The position numbers were made by a program, and so were the translations under genes. The notes beneath the pieces were generated by a model, which did no database searches, was not told the DNA's origin, and was given only the letters and a program-made list of their open reading frames with translations. DNA of 64,000 nt, taken from contig JAPJBO010000008.1 in NCBI GenBank assembly GCA_030068145.1, positions 496,001 through 560,000 of the forward strand, read 5' to 3'. Shown here one piece after another: positions 11,481 to 21,111 of this stretch. Within the stretch, counting starts at the first letter, position 1; every line of letters starts with the position of its first letter. This stretch comes from Diplonema papillatum. Taxonomy: Eukaryota > Euglenozoa > Diplonemea > Diplonemida > Diplonemidae.

Positions 11481-11600
11481 CGGTCCGATAGGCTCCTCGG
11501 GAACGGGTAAGTTTCATGTAGTACGCTGCCAACTACTAATTTTTAGTACCAACAATGCATTGTTAACACAAAATATCCTTTCCATGACAATGTTTCGTCT

Positions 11601-12128
11601 TCAATGCCTCAAGAAATGACGTCGACAACTCAACAAGGCCACAGTCGTCAGGCCAGCCAAATACCTCACGATTGAAGGGGCATCAAAAGGGGCATACGCA
11701 CAACAGATGCAGACCGCGGCAGCCAGCGCAACGAGAGCCTCAATAGCTATTTGACCCGCCACACAGACAGAAAAATCAGGCGAAGAACCCCTGCTACTCG
11801 TCTGATGTCTCATAGACCGGAGGAAGGCAGCAGCATGGCGGGGCATAGCAGCCAAGGTGTATCCGCTCTGACGTCGAAAGGCGGACCACGAAGCGCTTCG
11901 CAGGTTCGTTTTATTCGCCTGCACCAACCTGCTTCCAGCTCTTTTTGCGGCCTCTTCGACATATGGAAGCTGCGTTGCTACAGACGCTCTTCGGCCCATG
12001 GCAGGGACTCTTCTTCGGGACTCGTTGAAGTCGACATCTGACTCGTAGGCTGACCTTCCACGATCCGGAACAGCCTGCATGTTTGTTAAGTCGTAGTACA
12101 CGTTCCTCAAGGCAGTGTGGGTCCCCAT
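11601..12128 (-). CDS. Small hypothetical membrane protein
   Basis: A 175-residue frame from an ATG. The first two thirds are Arg/Ala-rich and amphipathic. The C-terminal third has two hydrophobic stretches (around residues 120-145 and 152-168) and ends in a basic HFLRH tail. No family recognised. It has the same orientation as its neighbours and sits between the DIRS fossil and the GRG-repeat gene. It could be a complete small gene or a terminal exon; coding potential is suggested only by composition. Confidence 0.35.
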   Translation of the reverse strand: MGTHTALRNVYYDLTNMQAVPDRGRSAYESDVDFNESRRRVPAMGRRASVATQLPYVEEAAKRAGSRLVQANKTNLRSASWSAFRRQSGYTLAAMPRHAAAFLRSMRHQTSSRGSSPDFSVCVAGQIAIEALVALAAAVCICCAYAPFDAPSIVRYLAGLTTVALLSCRRHFLRH

Positions 12129-12587
12129 TATTGCACGGCTTGTAAGGATCTCCTCCCATCTACTTCACACGTCTCATGTTTGATTGAATGAAAGACACGC
12201 GCCTCGAAACCCTCCCCGCATTTACGCACCTGATCATTTGTTCGCACACCTTAAGGCAGTTTTTGTGTCAGGGCGGCAGCGGGATATGTTTCTCGTCAAC
12301 GGACTATATTGTCTCGCATACAGCTTTTCTACCGTTTGACAATTATTGTCGGCGAGGCAGAAAAAAGAAACGGGGCATTCCTGAGTTCTCTCTTCAATTG
12401 CATCAAGCCCGTAACAATGAACAGCATCGCCGTTCTGCCAACGCGACCTTTCCGAGAGGAAGACGAAGAGGTGTATGACTACCTCTCCGGCTAGTATCCC
12501 ACTCATTTACCTCGCAAACTGCGACGGCGCAAGTCATTTAGGCTGTTGTGCTGCAAGATCCACATACTCCATCCCTCGAAAAAGAAT

Positions 12588-15500
12588 CTACAGGCAACAT
12601 ACCAAGGAAGCTGGTGAAGCGATCTGTGACTTGACATATCTTCGATCTCCGGTCTCGACCGACCAACCAGAAGCATGACTGGCCACTGACTTGCCGAGTG
12701 GGGACATTGGCTGAGCGAGTAAGTGACCTTCATCTCTGTGCCCACCGTGCGTGACGTGGTTCTGCGGCTGCAATTCACTAGCACAGAACTCACTCCCGAC
12801 CGAACTCGCAGTGCGCCCGAGGGACGGCTCTGCCGGCCGGTGCTGATCGCTGTCTTCGCTGCCTCTGTCAGACGCGCCCTGGTCGGTTAACAAATTTCCC
12901 GCCGTGTTTGTGCTTGATCGAAGCCGCGTGGCACTCAAAAACCGATCGGTGAGCAGATCAGCATCTTGCGCTGACCGGAAGTGCGGACTATCGTCGTCAG
13001 CAGGAGATTTGGGTGACCGAAAGAAACTGCTTCTGGCATTGGAAGAAATGGAGGAACGTCTCGGGCTGTTTGAGAGCGACCCGGCACGGGACGTCTTGCC
13101 TAGGACATGTGCAGCGTCTTTCTGTTTACCTGGTGCGATGGGTGGGGGGGATCCGAAGGTGCTGGACTTCTCGTCAGCTCCGTTGGCCGCAGAAAAGGTG
13201 GAATACTGACTGGCCCGCGGGGTCAGGCAGCTGGCATCGAGCTGGTCTCGTTCTCCGAACTTGAACGCCTGCAAAGCCATCGAAGTAGGGGTCGGTTTCG
13301 TTAGGTTACTGTCCTGTGGCGTAGTCATTTCAAGTGCTCCCTCCCCTGCCGTCGCCGAGAGCAGGCTGAGGTTTGATAACAAGTCGGAGAACACCCGCTG
13401 TCGGCTGTTGGTCTTGTTGTGGTTGTTGTCGTTGAGCAGCTTTTGAGCTGCTGCTGAAGTGGGGTTGTCGGGGACTGAGGTCTTGCTATTGGCAGAGTCA
13501 CGCGATCGTCTCGTTGTCAGTACGGAATTTGCAAGCCTCGTCGTCATCGTAGTTTGCCCAAGGGGCCGGTCTGTTGCCGAGTCCGTGGGAGAATTGATCA
13601 ATGCGTTGATCGATGCGGTGGCTAACGCAGACGACGGCTTGGTATCCTGCTGCAATGTCACAGCTTCTCGCCGGCTCGCTATTACATCATGTACGCTGCT
13701 GACGGAATTCCCGTGAGGTCTGGACAGCGCTGCTGTAACGCTAGGTGACAACTGCCGAACGAGATCTTCCGGTTCACCTAGATCAATCCGTGAGCCCGAT
13801 GTCCATCGTTTCAAAGGGGACGGTGGTGGAAGGCCGGAGTCCCGGTGAGGCATCTCGCCTTGGAGACCCGCGATTTGGGAGAGAATGGAGGATGTACGTG
13901 CTGGGCGTGCAGGTGCGAAGGCTCGGTGCGTGTTGCTATTGCGGCCGCCTTTCGCAGATAAAGGGGTGACAGGTGGTGTGGCTCGCAAGCTTTCCTTCCT
14001 CAGGGGGAACTGGTTGTCGATATCGTCGGTTTCGTGCCCTGTCATCCTCCGTAGCGATGCCGTCAATGCTAGGATATCTCGCATACTGACGGACTCCTGG
14101 AGGTTCGGGGATCGTATGTCTAGGTACCCCGATTTTTGCAGGTCGCCCTGTCCGCTTTGACGAGAGACACGTGAAGCCATGGGTCGGTCGACGGATGTAC
14201 TGCTAGCAGAACGTGAAATGAGGTCATTCTCATCATCATGCGACTCATCCGTCGCGACAGAGGACACTGCCCCAGCTTCCTGCATTGCACGCATGTAGTC
14301 CTCTGTCATACTGTTTACAGGAATATTCGTATGTGCTGATACGGAAACGCTTCGTGGCTTCAGGTCCGCTGTGTCGGGTAGGGGCCGGCTGATAACGGCT
14401 TCGGTCTTGTGCCCACGTCCGCGACCCTTGCCAAGCAACACAGGAGTACCGCCCTGCAAATTCCCATCGGACCACAGGGATGCCACGCCCGGGCTGAGAG
14501 GTGACATACCTCTCCCTTTGCCCCGTCCAATGGGAGGAACTGCGATCGTTGCCGATCCGCTTTCGACGGCATTTTTACTCGTGTCAACAGTTTCCGGTTG
14601 GGTAGTCGGGGACAGCCTGCCCCTCCCACGTCCGTCGCTGCTCACTGAGAGTCCCTGTGCTTGTACACCCGATGCGTGCGACGCAAGAGAATCGGACCGC
14701 AATAGAGGCAGCTGTGTTGGCTTGTTCCGACCTGCGAACACGGACGCGGGAAGATTCGACGAAATGCCGAGTTTGCCTCTGAGGAGCTGTGGAGAGCTGC
14801 TTGTAGGATGAGCGCGAGGCGCGGAGGCTTTGCTGACGAGATCTGATACATCGGCAGCTGGCAGCCGTCGTTGGCTTCCAACCAACGGGGCTGGCGACGG
14901 TGGTTGGCTGCCCTTTTCGCTTCCAACGGTCTGCGAAAGGGATTTTCCAGGAGGTTGACGTGTATTCTGGCTGCTAGAATCGGCTTGGTCAGAACCGACA
15001 CTGCCACCTTCTGCTCCCCTGATCGCAAGACTGGCTGATGATAGCTGTGTTGCGCCGTTGCTGCCCAGGAGTGTAGATACGTTTGGCTTGTGGCTTTGGG
15101 TGACTGGAGTGCGTGGATACGCCGTGCCTCTTCCCCGTCCTGGTAGAGGTGCATCAACTGCGACTGGGGTTCGCGGTTGCGCTCCACCGCGCCCTCGTCC
15201 TGTCAGGGTTGCATCGAACAGAAGAGCAGCTTTGTCGTTGTTTGGTAATCCTGCTTGAATGCGCCCAGTGGTGGAAGTAGTGGTAGTAGGGGGAGGCGTG
15301 GCGTTTTGCAGTCGTGGGCCTGCGACTGGAGTTTGCGGTTGCGCCCCCCCTCGCCCTCGCCCTGTCAGGGTTGCATTGAACAGAGAAGCAGCTTTGTCGT
15401 TGTCCGGTACTTCTGCTTGACTGCGCCCAGTAGTGCTGGTAGTGGTAGTAGGGGGAGGCGTGGCGTTTTGCAGTCGTGGGTCTGCGAGTGGGGTTTGCGG

Positions 15501-16355
15501 TTGCGCCCCGCCTCGCCCTCGTCCGAGCAGAGGCGAACGCAACGTGTTAGTATCATGCTGGACTCTGCTATTTGCAGCATCGTCGGAGTGCTTCGGTGCG
15601 CCTTTGCGGGTCGCGTTGGCGGTAGGCGGCAGCGTGGCATGTTGAAGCCGTGGGTCTGCAACTGGGTTCGGCGCTTGCGCTACCCCTCTACCGCGCCCAC
15701 GCTGCTGGGGTAAGGGAACGTTGTTCGGTTTACTGCCATCGTGCTCAAGAGGAGCATTGGGTTTGTTCTTGTCGTTTAAGCCGCCGAGCACTTGCAAAGC
15801 GTCCCCGCCAGAAAGTGGCAACATTGGAATTCCGACACGTTGGGCGGATGACGGTGGATTCAGAGCCGCACGGGTTTCAGTGTCGTCTCTCTTCTCAGCA
15901 CCGGAAGCGGGCGCGGGGTCTCCCTTTGCAGGCGACGCAGGGGACGAGAGCAGGGAAGGCGGTGTGAACAGTGAGGGCCTCTCTCCTGCGGCTGCTGCCG
16001 AGAGCAGCGGCCCAAAAGCAGCCGGGGTCGGCTTCTCTTTGCGCGGTGGTGTGTGTTTGTGCCTCTGGTCTTCTTCCCCGTGCGCTGCAGCGGAGCCCGT
16101 GTCGCTGTTGCTGCCTTCGACATTGTCTACTTGTTGCTGCGGTGCTGCTGGATTTGTTCCGAAGGCGCGTGTCTCGTCGGCGCCTTGTAAGTTTCCGTTA
16201 AGATTCAAATCCGACAACATTGCGTGCAAGCGAGAAGATTCGCGCACCGCGATTCGCGAATTGTTACGCATCTTCGGCGACGGGTCTTCTTTCGCGCCGA
16301 GTGGCAATTGTTCTACACCTTGTCCCTCCGGGCTTTCATAATTGTCTTGGGTCAT
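12588..16355 (-). CDS. 1255-residue disordered protein with GRG-rich tandem repeats
   Basis: A single long open frame starting at ATG. It is dominated by Ser, Thr, Pro, Gln and Arg with no globular domain recognised. Residues about 210-420 contain repeats built on GRGRGGAQPQTP...DPRLQNATPPPTTTT, two of them nearly identical at DNA level (about 180 bp each, 15164-15540). Further GRGRG or GKGRG motifs appear to about residue 650. Such Gly-Arg motifs are common in RNA-binding or phase-separating proteins and are often arginine-methylated; that role is inference. The protein ends in CCL. An uninterrupted 3.8-kb frame is itself strong evidence of coding. Confidence 0.7.
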   Translation of the reverse strand: MTQDNYESPEGQGVEQLPLGAKEDPSPKMRNNSRIAVRESSRLHAMLSDLNLNGNLQGADETRAFGTNPAAPQQQVDNVEGSNSDTGSAAAHGEEDQRHKHTPPRKEKPTPAAFGPLLSAAAAGERPSLFTPPSLLSSPASPAKGDPAPASGAEKRDDTETRAALNPPSSAQRVGIPMLPLSGGDALQVLGGLNDKNKPNAPLEHDGSKPNNVPLPQQRGRGRGVAQAPNPVADPRLQHATLPPTANATRKGAPKHSDDAANSRVQHDTNTLRSPLLGRGRGGAQPQTPLADPRLQNATPPPTTTTSTTGRSQAEVPDNDKAASLFNATLTGRGRGGAQPQTPVAGPRLQNATPPPTTTTSTTGRIQAGLPNNDKAALLFDATLTGRGRGGAQPRTPVAVDAPLPGRGRGTAYPRTPVTQSHKPNVSTLLGSNGATQLSSASLAIRGAEGGSVGSDQADSSSQNTRQPPGKSLSQTVGSEKGSQPPSPAPLVGSQRRLPAADVSDLVSKASAPRAHPTSSSPQLLRGKLGISSNLPASVFAGRNKPTQLPLLRSDSLASHASGVQAQGLSVSSDGRGRGRLSPTTQPETVDTSKNAVESGSATIAVPPIGRGKGRGMSPLSPGVASLWSDGNLQGGTPVLLGKGRGRGHKTEAVISRPLPDTADLKPRSVSVSAHTNIPVNSMTEDYMRAMQEAGAVSSVATDESHDDENDLISRSASSTSVDRPMASRVSRQSGQGDLQKSGYLDIRSPNLQESVSMRDILALTASLRRMTGHETDDIDNQFPLRKESLRATPPVTPLSAKGGRNSNTHRAFAPARPARTSSILSQIAGLQGEMPHRDSGLPPPSPLKRWTSGSRIDLGEPEDLVRQLSPSVTAALSRPHGNSVSSVHDVIASRREAVTLQQDTKPSSALATASINALINSPTDSATDRPLGQTTMTTRLANSVLTTRRSRDSANSKTSVPDNPTSAAAQKLLNDNNHNKTNSRQRVFSDLLSNLSLLSATAGEGALEMTTPQDSNLTKPTPTSMALQAFKFGERDQLDASCLTPRASQYSTFSAANGADEKSSTFGSPPPIAPGKQKDAAHVLGKTSRAGSLSNSPRRSSISSNARSSFFRSPKSPADDDSPHFRSAQDADLLTDRFLSATRLRSSTNTAGNLLTDQGASDRGSEDSDQHRPAEPSLGRTASSVGSEFCASELQPQNHVTHGGHRDEGHLLAQPMSPLGKSVASHASGWSVETGDRRYVKSQIASPASLVCCL
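15164..15540 (-). repeat. ~180-bp coding tandem repeat
   Basis: Two adjacent units inside the GRG-repeat gene encode the same GRGRGGAQPQTP / ATPPPTTTTSTTGR block with few differences, and a third, more diverged unit follows toward 15.7 kb. The similarity points to recent unequal exchange in frame. Confidence 0.75.
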
Positions 16356-17375
16356 CCAAAGTGCCGTTATATACGCCGCTTATAGAAACCTGCGCGTGTA
16401 ACGTTGTAGCCGGATGCTGTGGCGCGGCCGTGCGTGCGTCACCTGCCGTTGGAAGCAACGCAGGGTCTACACAGGCCTGTGCGGCGCTCATGCATGCTGG
16501 CTCTGTTGTTAGCGGGGGGTGCCACCCTACCTGTTCATATCCCCCCCTCTGCCTTGTATTTATGTGCGGCCTCAATTAGTGGAGAAAGGGAGGTTTGTAT
16601 GTAATTGTCAGGACTTACTAAGTGTCACGGCCGCCGCAGTCATGCGGGTGAAAACTGTACTTGGCGAACCACACTATGCTGTTCTGTGCAGCGGAATAGG
16701 ACGACCAACATCGGAGCCCGAGGATTTGAAACTCGGGACTGGTCTAATACCTTAACGCGGGAAGTGCAGAGGAACGAAAGGTCGAGTCGTGTTTCCCTAT
16801 CCTTTTAAGTCACTCGATCGACAAATGGGGGAACCAGAGAGTACAACGGTTTTGCAATGAAGTCTAGCGAAGAGACGAGACAGCGTTGCTGTACCGTGCT
16901 GCCAGGAGGAAAAGAAATGCGTAGCTTTGGTTTGGAAACAAGAGATGCGTAGATTTTGCGGCTCACAGAAGCCGAAGTATTGGAATGACAGCAATTTTTC
17001 GATTGTGCTGTTGCTCGAACCCCTATTTTCCATTCGCGGGACTTGTTGTAGGTCTATTCGTAATTCCGGCTCTCTTGCGCGAGATAACGTTGTTTCTCAC
17101 GAAGGATTTTTCCGTCTCGTGCACAGGAACAGGAGGCTTCACACTTTCTGCAGTAAAACAGAGGATAAATCACGAACACTTCTTCCCGCAGAAAACCTAG
17201 ATACTACCGACTGTAGATATTGTTCGCTTGTACTGTGTTCGGCTCGATTGATTGGACCGTTCTTATCTATGCCGTACTACTACGTCAAAGATGAACGCAC
17301 CGGGCCCAGCAACTGAATGCAGGTAGCAGAAGACTGGAAATAATTTGTGTGGGGTTAGCGGCAGTTTTGTGCCTT

Positions 17376-18086
17376 TTAGCCTTCCGCCTTCATGCGCGCT
17401 TTGTATTCTGCCGCTGTCTCGCGATTGGCGAGCGACCACATGCCTTTCTTACTCGCTTCAGCACTAGCGGCAAGTGCTAAATAGGCGTCCTTTCCCTTGT
17501 TACCATACACGGCGCCACTGCCCTGATAGACTTCGGCCAAGCCCGCCTTGAGCATTTCTTCGTCAGCGTACTTGGTCGGAAACCCAAGAAAGGGTCCCGG
17601 TACGATGACTTCAGCAACTCCGCGGCCGTACTGGTCCTTTTGCAAGACGCGAATGCGGACCATCTTGTCCAAGATCAAGACGGAAAGGTACTGCTTGGCT
17701 TCTTCCCCGAAGGGTTGCCCGTCTTTGCCGAATTTCTTCGTTTCAGGCGTGTCGATCGTGCAAACCCGGATCTGCAGCGTCGAGTCTGACTTTTTCTCTC
17801 CTTCATCCAACGTGCTGCTGTGAAACAAGCGACTCGGCACGTGCAACACTCGAAGAGTATCTCCGTCGCTAACAGATACAACCCGTCCCCGGAGAAATGG
17901 TGCATCAGGCCCGACATGGTTCGATGTCACGTCCATCATCGTTGACAGCCGTCGCCAGGATCGGCGCGCCACCGCGCCTCGCCAACCTAGAGCGAACGAG
18001 GTGGCGCACGATACCCCCAGGAGTGCGTATTGGCCTGGAGACGTGACCGTCAAGCTACTGCGGACTTCATTCATCGCGGCTTCCAT
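17376..18086 (-). CDS. Membrane-anchored staphylococcal-nuclease-like (TNase) endonuclease
   Basis: 236 residues from the ATG at 18086; the frame is open further upstream but begins without ATG. A hydrophobic segment at residues 18-37 followed by basic residues looks like an N-terminal membrane anchor. The TNase fold follows, with the family's active-site residues in place: SDGDTLRV (Asp74, Asp76), QIRV (Arg107), IDTPET (Asp112, Thr113, Glu115) and DQYGR (Arg155). This is the layout of Ca2+-dependent thermonucleases that hydrolyse DNA and RNA, and of the fungal LCL3-type membrane nucleases. Location (mitochondrion, ER or plastid membrane) cannot be told from sequence. The frame ends in an Ala/Lys-rich helix. 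No introns needed. Confidence 0.85.
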   Translation of the reverse strand: MEAAMNEVRSSLTVTSPGQYALLGVSCATSFALGWRGAVARRSWRRLSTMMDVTSNHVGPDAPFLRGRVVSVSDGDTLRVLHVPSRLFHSSTLDEGEKKSDSTLQIRVCTIDTPETKKFGKDGQPFGEEAKQYLSVLILDKMVRIRVLQKDQYGRGVAEVIVPGPFLGFPTKYADEEMLKAGLAEVYQGSGAVYGNKGKDAYLALAASAEASKKGMWSLANRETAAEYKARMKAEG

Positions 18087-18239
18087 TTTTCGGGCGGTTG
18101 AGCGTGGCGGCAGACGGACTTCGAATGCAAACTTAACGAAAAGATGACCGAGCCTCAGTGGGCGTGGAGGAGGCCGAGTACAGGAAGGTGTAATGCTTTT
18201 TTTGTTTGGTGCGTCTGGAAAAGGAGCTTGCACAACACA

Positions 18240-21110
18240 ATTTGCGGGGCTCTCGTGTTTTCGTCTTGGCTAAGGTGGCGCTCACTCTGAGGTGTGTATT
18301 CTGAGCCAGCGATCTTCAATGCACACGATAGGTACTGCTGGCCTCTGTTAGATCTGCAGTTTCAGGTGAGGTTCCATCTTCTACGGGAAGATAGGTGCGG
18401 TCTATCGAGGTTTGCAACAAGAATAGCCGGCAAAATATTGACCCGCCTACTTCTTTTCGTAAATCCTGAGTGCCCATGACCTAGCCGTGGCTATCACGCG
18501 GCATTCTCATTTGGAGACATCAGTCAGATATCATTATCGTTACACATGTCCTAAGGCAAGCCCAGCGGGAACAGAGGTCTCGCAGATTTGTGGAGATAAG
18601 GTAACAGCTTGCTCGGTACACAGTACGGTCCGCGGTGTAAAAGTGTGGCCTGGATCCTTTCGTCTCGCTTCATGCTCAAGGGATGAAGCCGGAGGTGCCC
18701 AGCGGAGGCGGATAGCGGTTTGGCTGGAAACTTCCACGTTACGAATGCTACGCTGTGTGGCGTGCTCCTTTCTACTGAAGGCAGCAAGCACAAGTGAGTC
18801 CTCAAAGACAGCCGACCACATGGCAGAGGTGTCGCATACTAGAAGCATCAGAAGAATGGTCAGGACAACGAAACCGTACAAAAAGGTGACTGTCTCGTCA
18901 CGTGTTCTTCTTTCGTATTTATGCGGCTACCTCAGGTGTTTCCTACAGAGCAGGAGGAATAGCTGCGTCGCGCCTCTTGACAGCTACATCAAGACAGCGT
19001 GTTTTATTCTTCGTTTTGCAGACGATGTTTCCTCACGAAGAGGGGGGTCGGTCCTGCTTCAGTGGATAGTTTTCCTTTGATTGCGGGAGCACAAACCTCA
19101 AGAGGACTAGTCAACTATTCCCTGCAGTATTTGCGTACGTTCAAAGAGCATTTCCTGTGTTGGGGCTTGCACTGATAAACGAAGTAATCGATGATCGGCA
19201 TCAGCTGATCAAATGCTGACGTAATGTGTAATAACAGGACTTTCGTTGGCTTCACTTAACTTCTGATGTGCCGCCGTTGTTCCGGAGATGTTCCCATCAG
19301 TACGACTGTACTATTGAAAACAAAAAAGGGCCGCTTTTTGGCTGCAGTCTCGTGCTCCCTTCCCACCCCTCACAGTACAACAGTGCTTCTAATGGTCAAA
19401 AGAAAAGGAGCAAAAAAGAGAGCGAAAGAGAGAGAGAAAGAGAGACGAGCTTAGAGTCCAGGGACCACCTCCGGGGAAGTTCCGGTCTCCTCACTACGCC
19501 ACCGTGCGGCGGGGCGTAGGTCGTTTCGGAGGCGCGCTGCGGGCCGTGGCGCAGACACGGGGACAGCGCCGATGAACAACAAGAGAAAAAGTTGTGGTCC
19601 GCCAGGACTATCCATGCTTATGCTCTGAGACCACAAGCAAATATCCGTATCGCGGGGGAGGCCCTACAATTGTCTAAAAAAAACCCATGGCGCCCGCGCT
19701 ACTTGTAACTGCCGCGCGTTAGAAGGGGAGGTAAAAATAGGATGTAACTGCTCCAGTACGTTGCGGGAATGAAATAGAAGACGAAGAAAAGAAGAAGTTC
19801 GCTTGACCGTATCGGCAAACCGCTGCCTGCAAAGCATTTTTGTCAGGAGTTAACACGATTCCCGTGACCCCGTCCGCTGTCTTGGGTCACGCCATAATAA
19901 AACAGAAAAAAATCTACAAGACCCGATTCAGAAGCGAAGAAAAGAAGAGTAGGTGGGGGCTGGGGGTGGACAAACCGAATTCCGCCTCCGTACAAGAAAG
20001 ACAGATTGGCTTGACTCCGGGCAGCTAGACGTGCACTCTTACACTTTATTGTCCTGTCACTCAGCCGTCTACACCCCCCAAAGCTTCGACCCCGAGATTT
20101 GTGATGAATTGATGCACAACCTCAGCGGCATGACGGTATCAGCCATATAGGTTTGCCAGACAGTAGATAACAGAAGGAATACCGTTGATGCATGCATGAA
20201 CGTCTTTTTCGTAGTAGAAAGAAGGAACTCGGTTACCTCAAGAGATTCCCGCCGTTTGCAACCTGATCACTGAGCGTTGACTTTCAGCACTGGGCAGAAG
20301 GCCGAGAGTCGATAGTCGATGCCTTGGATTCCATGGTTTCCATCACTCACGACGTCCTGGGCATGCCAATTAGTTCACAGCATCGAAAATGAGCATGGCT
20401 GGTCGACCCATCGTGCGGCGCAATTCATAATTGTACAACGGGCTTCTTGCTTGAAAAGGTTGCCGGTTGCTAAGTCCGGGTTTCAGGGTCCTTGAGTCCC
20501 TGGTTAGCAAGCGGAAGGTAGACGGATTTCACCTGAATGCCGGCTACATTCTAGCGTTATTTGTGGATTAGAAGGTCGGTATTTTAAAGTCTCCGGTTGA
20601 CCGTAGAGGCTTGAGTATGGCGGGGGGTTGAGAAAAGTGAGAGGGTGCAGCTCGTTTCGGGTGTTGTGTCACTCCGTTGTGAAACCTTGTGAAGTCCCCT
20701 AACGCGTTTAGGGGGTGCTTGGGATTGGGTAGGGTGTGGTCGTTCTGCTACGGCGTGAAAAGCCAGGAAGTTTCGACGCTAATCTTCGACTCTTGATTAA
20801 GTTCACCGGGCTGCGTGCTCGTCAGGAAGATCCCGGTGCCTGGCTTTTCTTCTGTTAGATTCTCTTAGACTGCTTCTTTCGTGTGGTTGCGAAGCCGATT
20901 TAGACGGTGAACGCTATAGAGCGCATCTAAAGCACCCGCAAGTGGGCGAAAGGGGGAAGGGGGATACTTGTGTATACAACCGATGACACGTGTATGTAGT
21001 TTACCATGGGCCATGCAAGAGGCGCATTCGACTCCAGGGTTTATGGATGGCTGCGGCGGAGGGCTCCCAACGAGGGTACATGATTGCACCGCCTACTTCA
21101 GACGCCCGTT
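18240..21110. other. Gene-free stretch of ~2.9 kb
   Basis: I see no supportable gene. The reverse frame at 18540-18881 begins with a signal-peptide-like hydrophobic stretch but has no ATG. A GA-rich run lies at 19405-19445, and 19440-19485 resembles 59158-59200, so repeat debris is present. Confidence 0.5.
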
Positions 21111-21111
21111 T

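Noticed and set aside
11545-11570. AACAATGCATTGTTAACAC near the DIRS fossil, similar to 60731-60750, as a terminal repeat
   Set aside because: The shared core is a short self-complementary word and similarity does not extend; not convincing as an element end.
16620-16800. Possible further rRNA or tRNA fragment (GGAATAGGAC, CCCGAGG...CTCGGG hairpin)
   Set aside because: Only one ten-base block resembles 18S V4-flank sequence and order is not kept; the hairpin loop does not fit a T-arm.
18540-18881. Minus-strand frame beginning with a signal-peptide-like hydrophobic stretch
   Set aside because: It starts at TTG, has no ATG ahead of the hydrophobic stretch, and the remainder resembles nothing.
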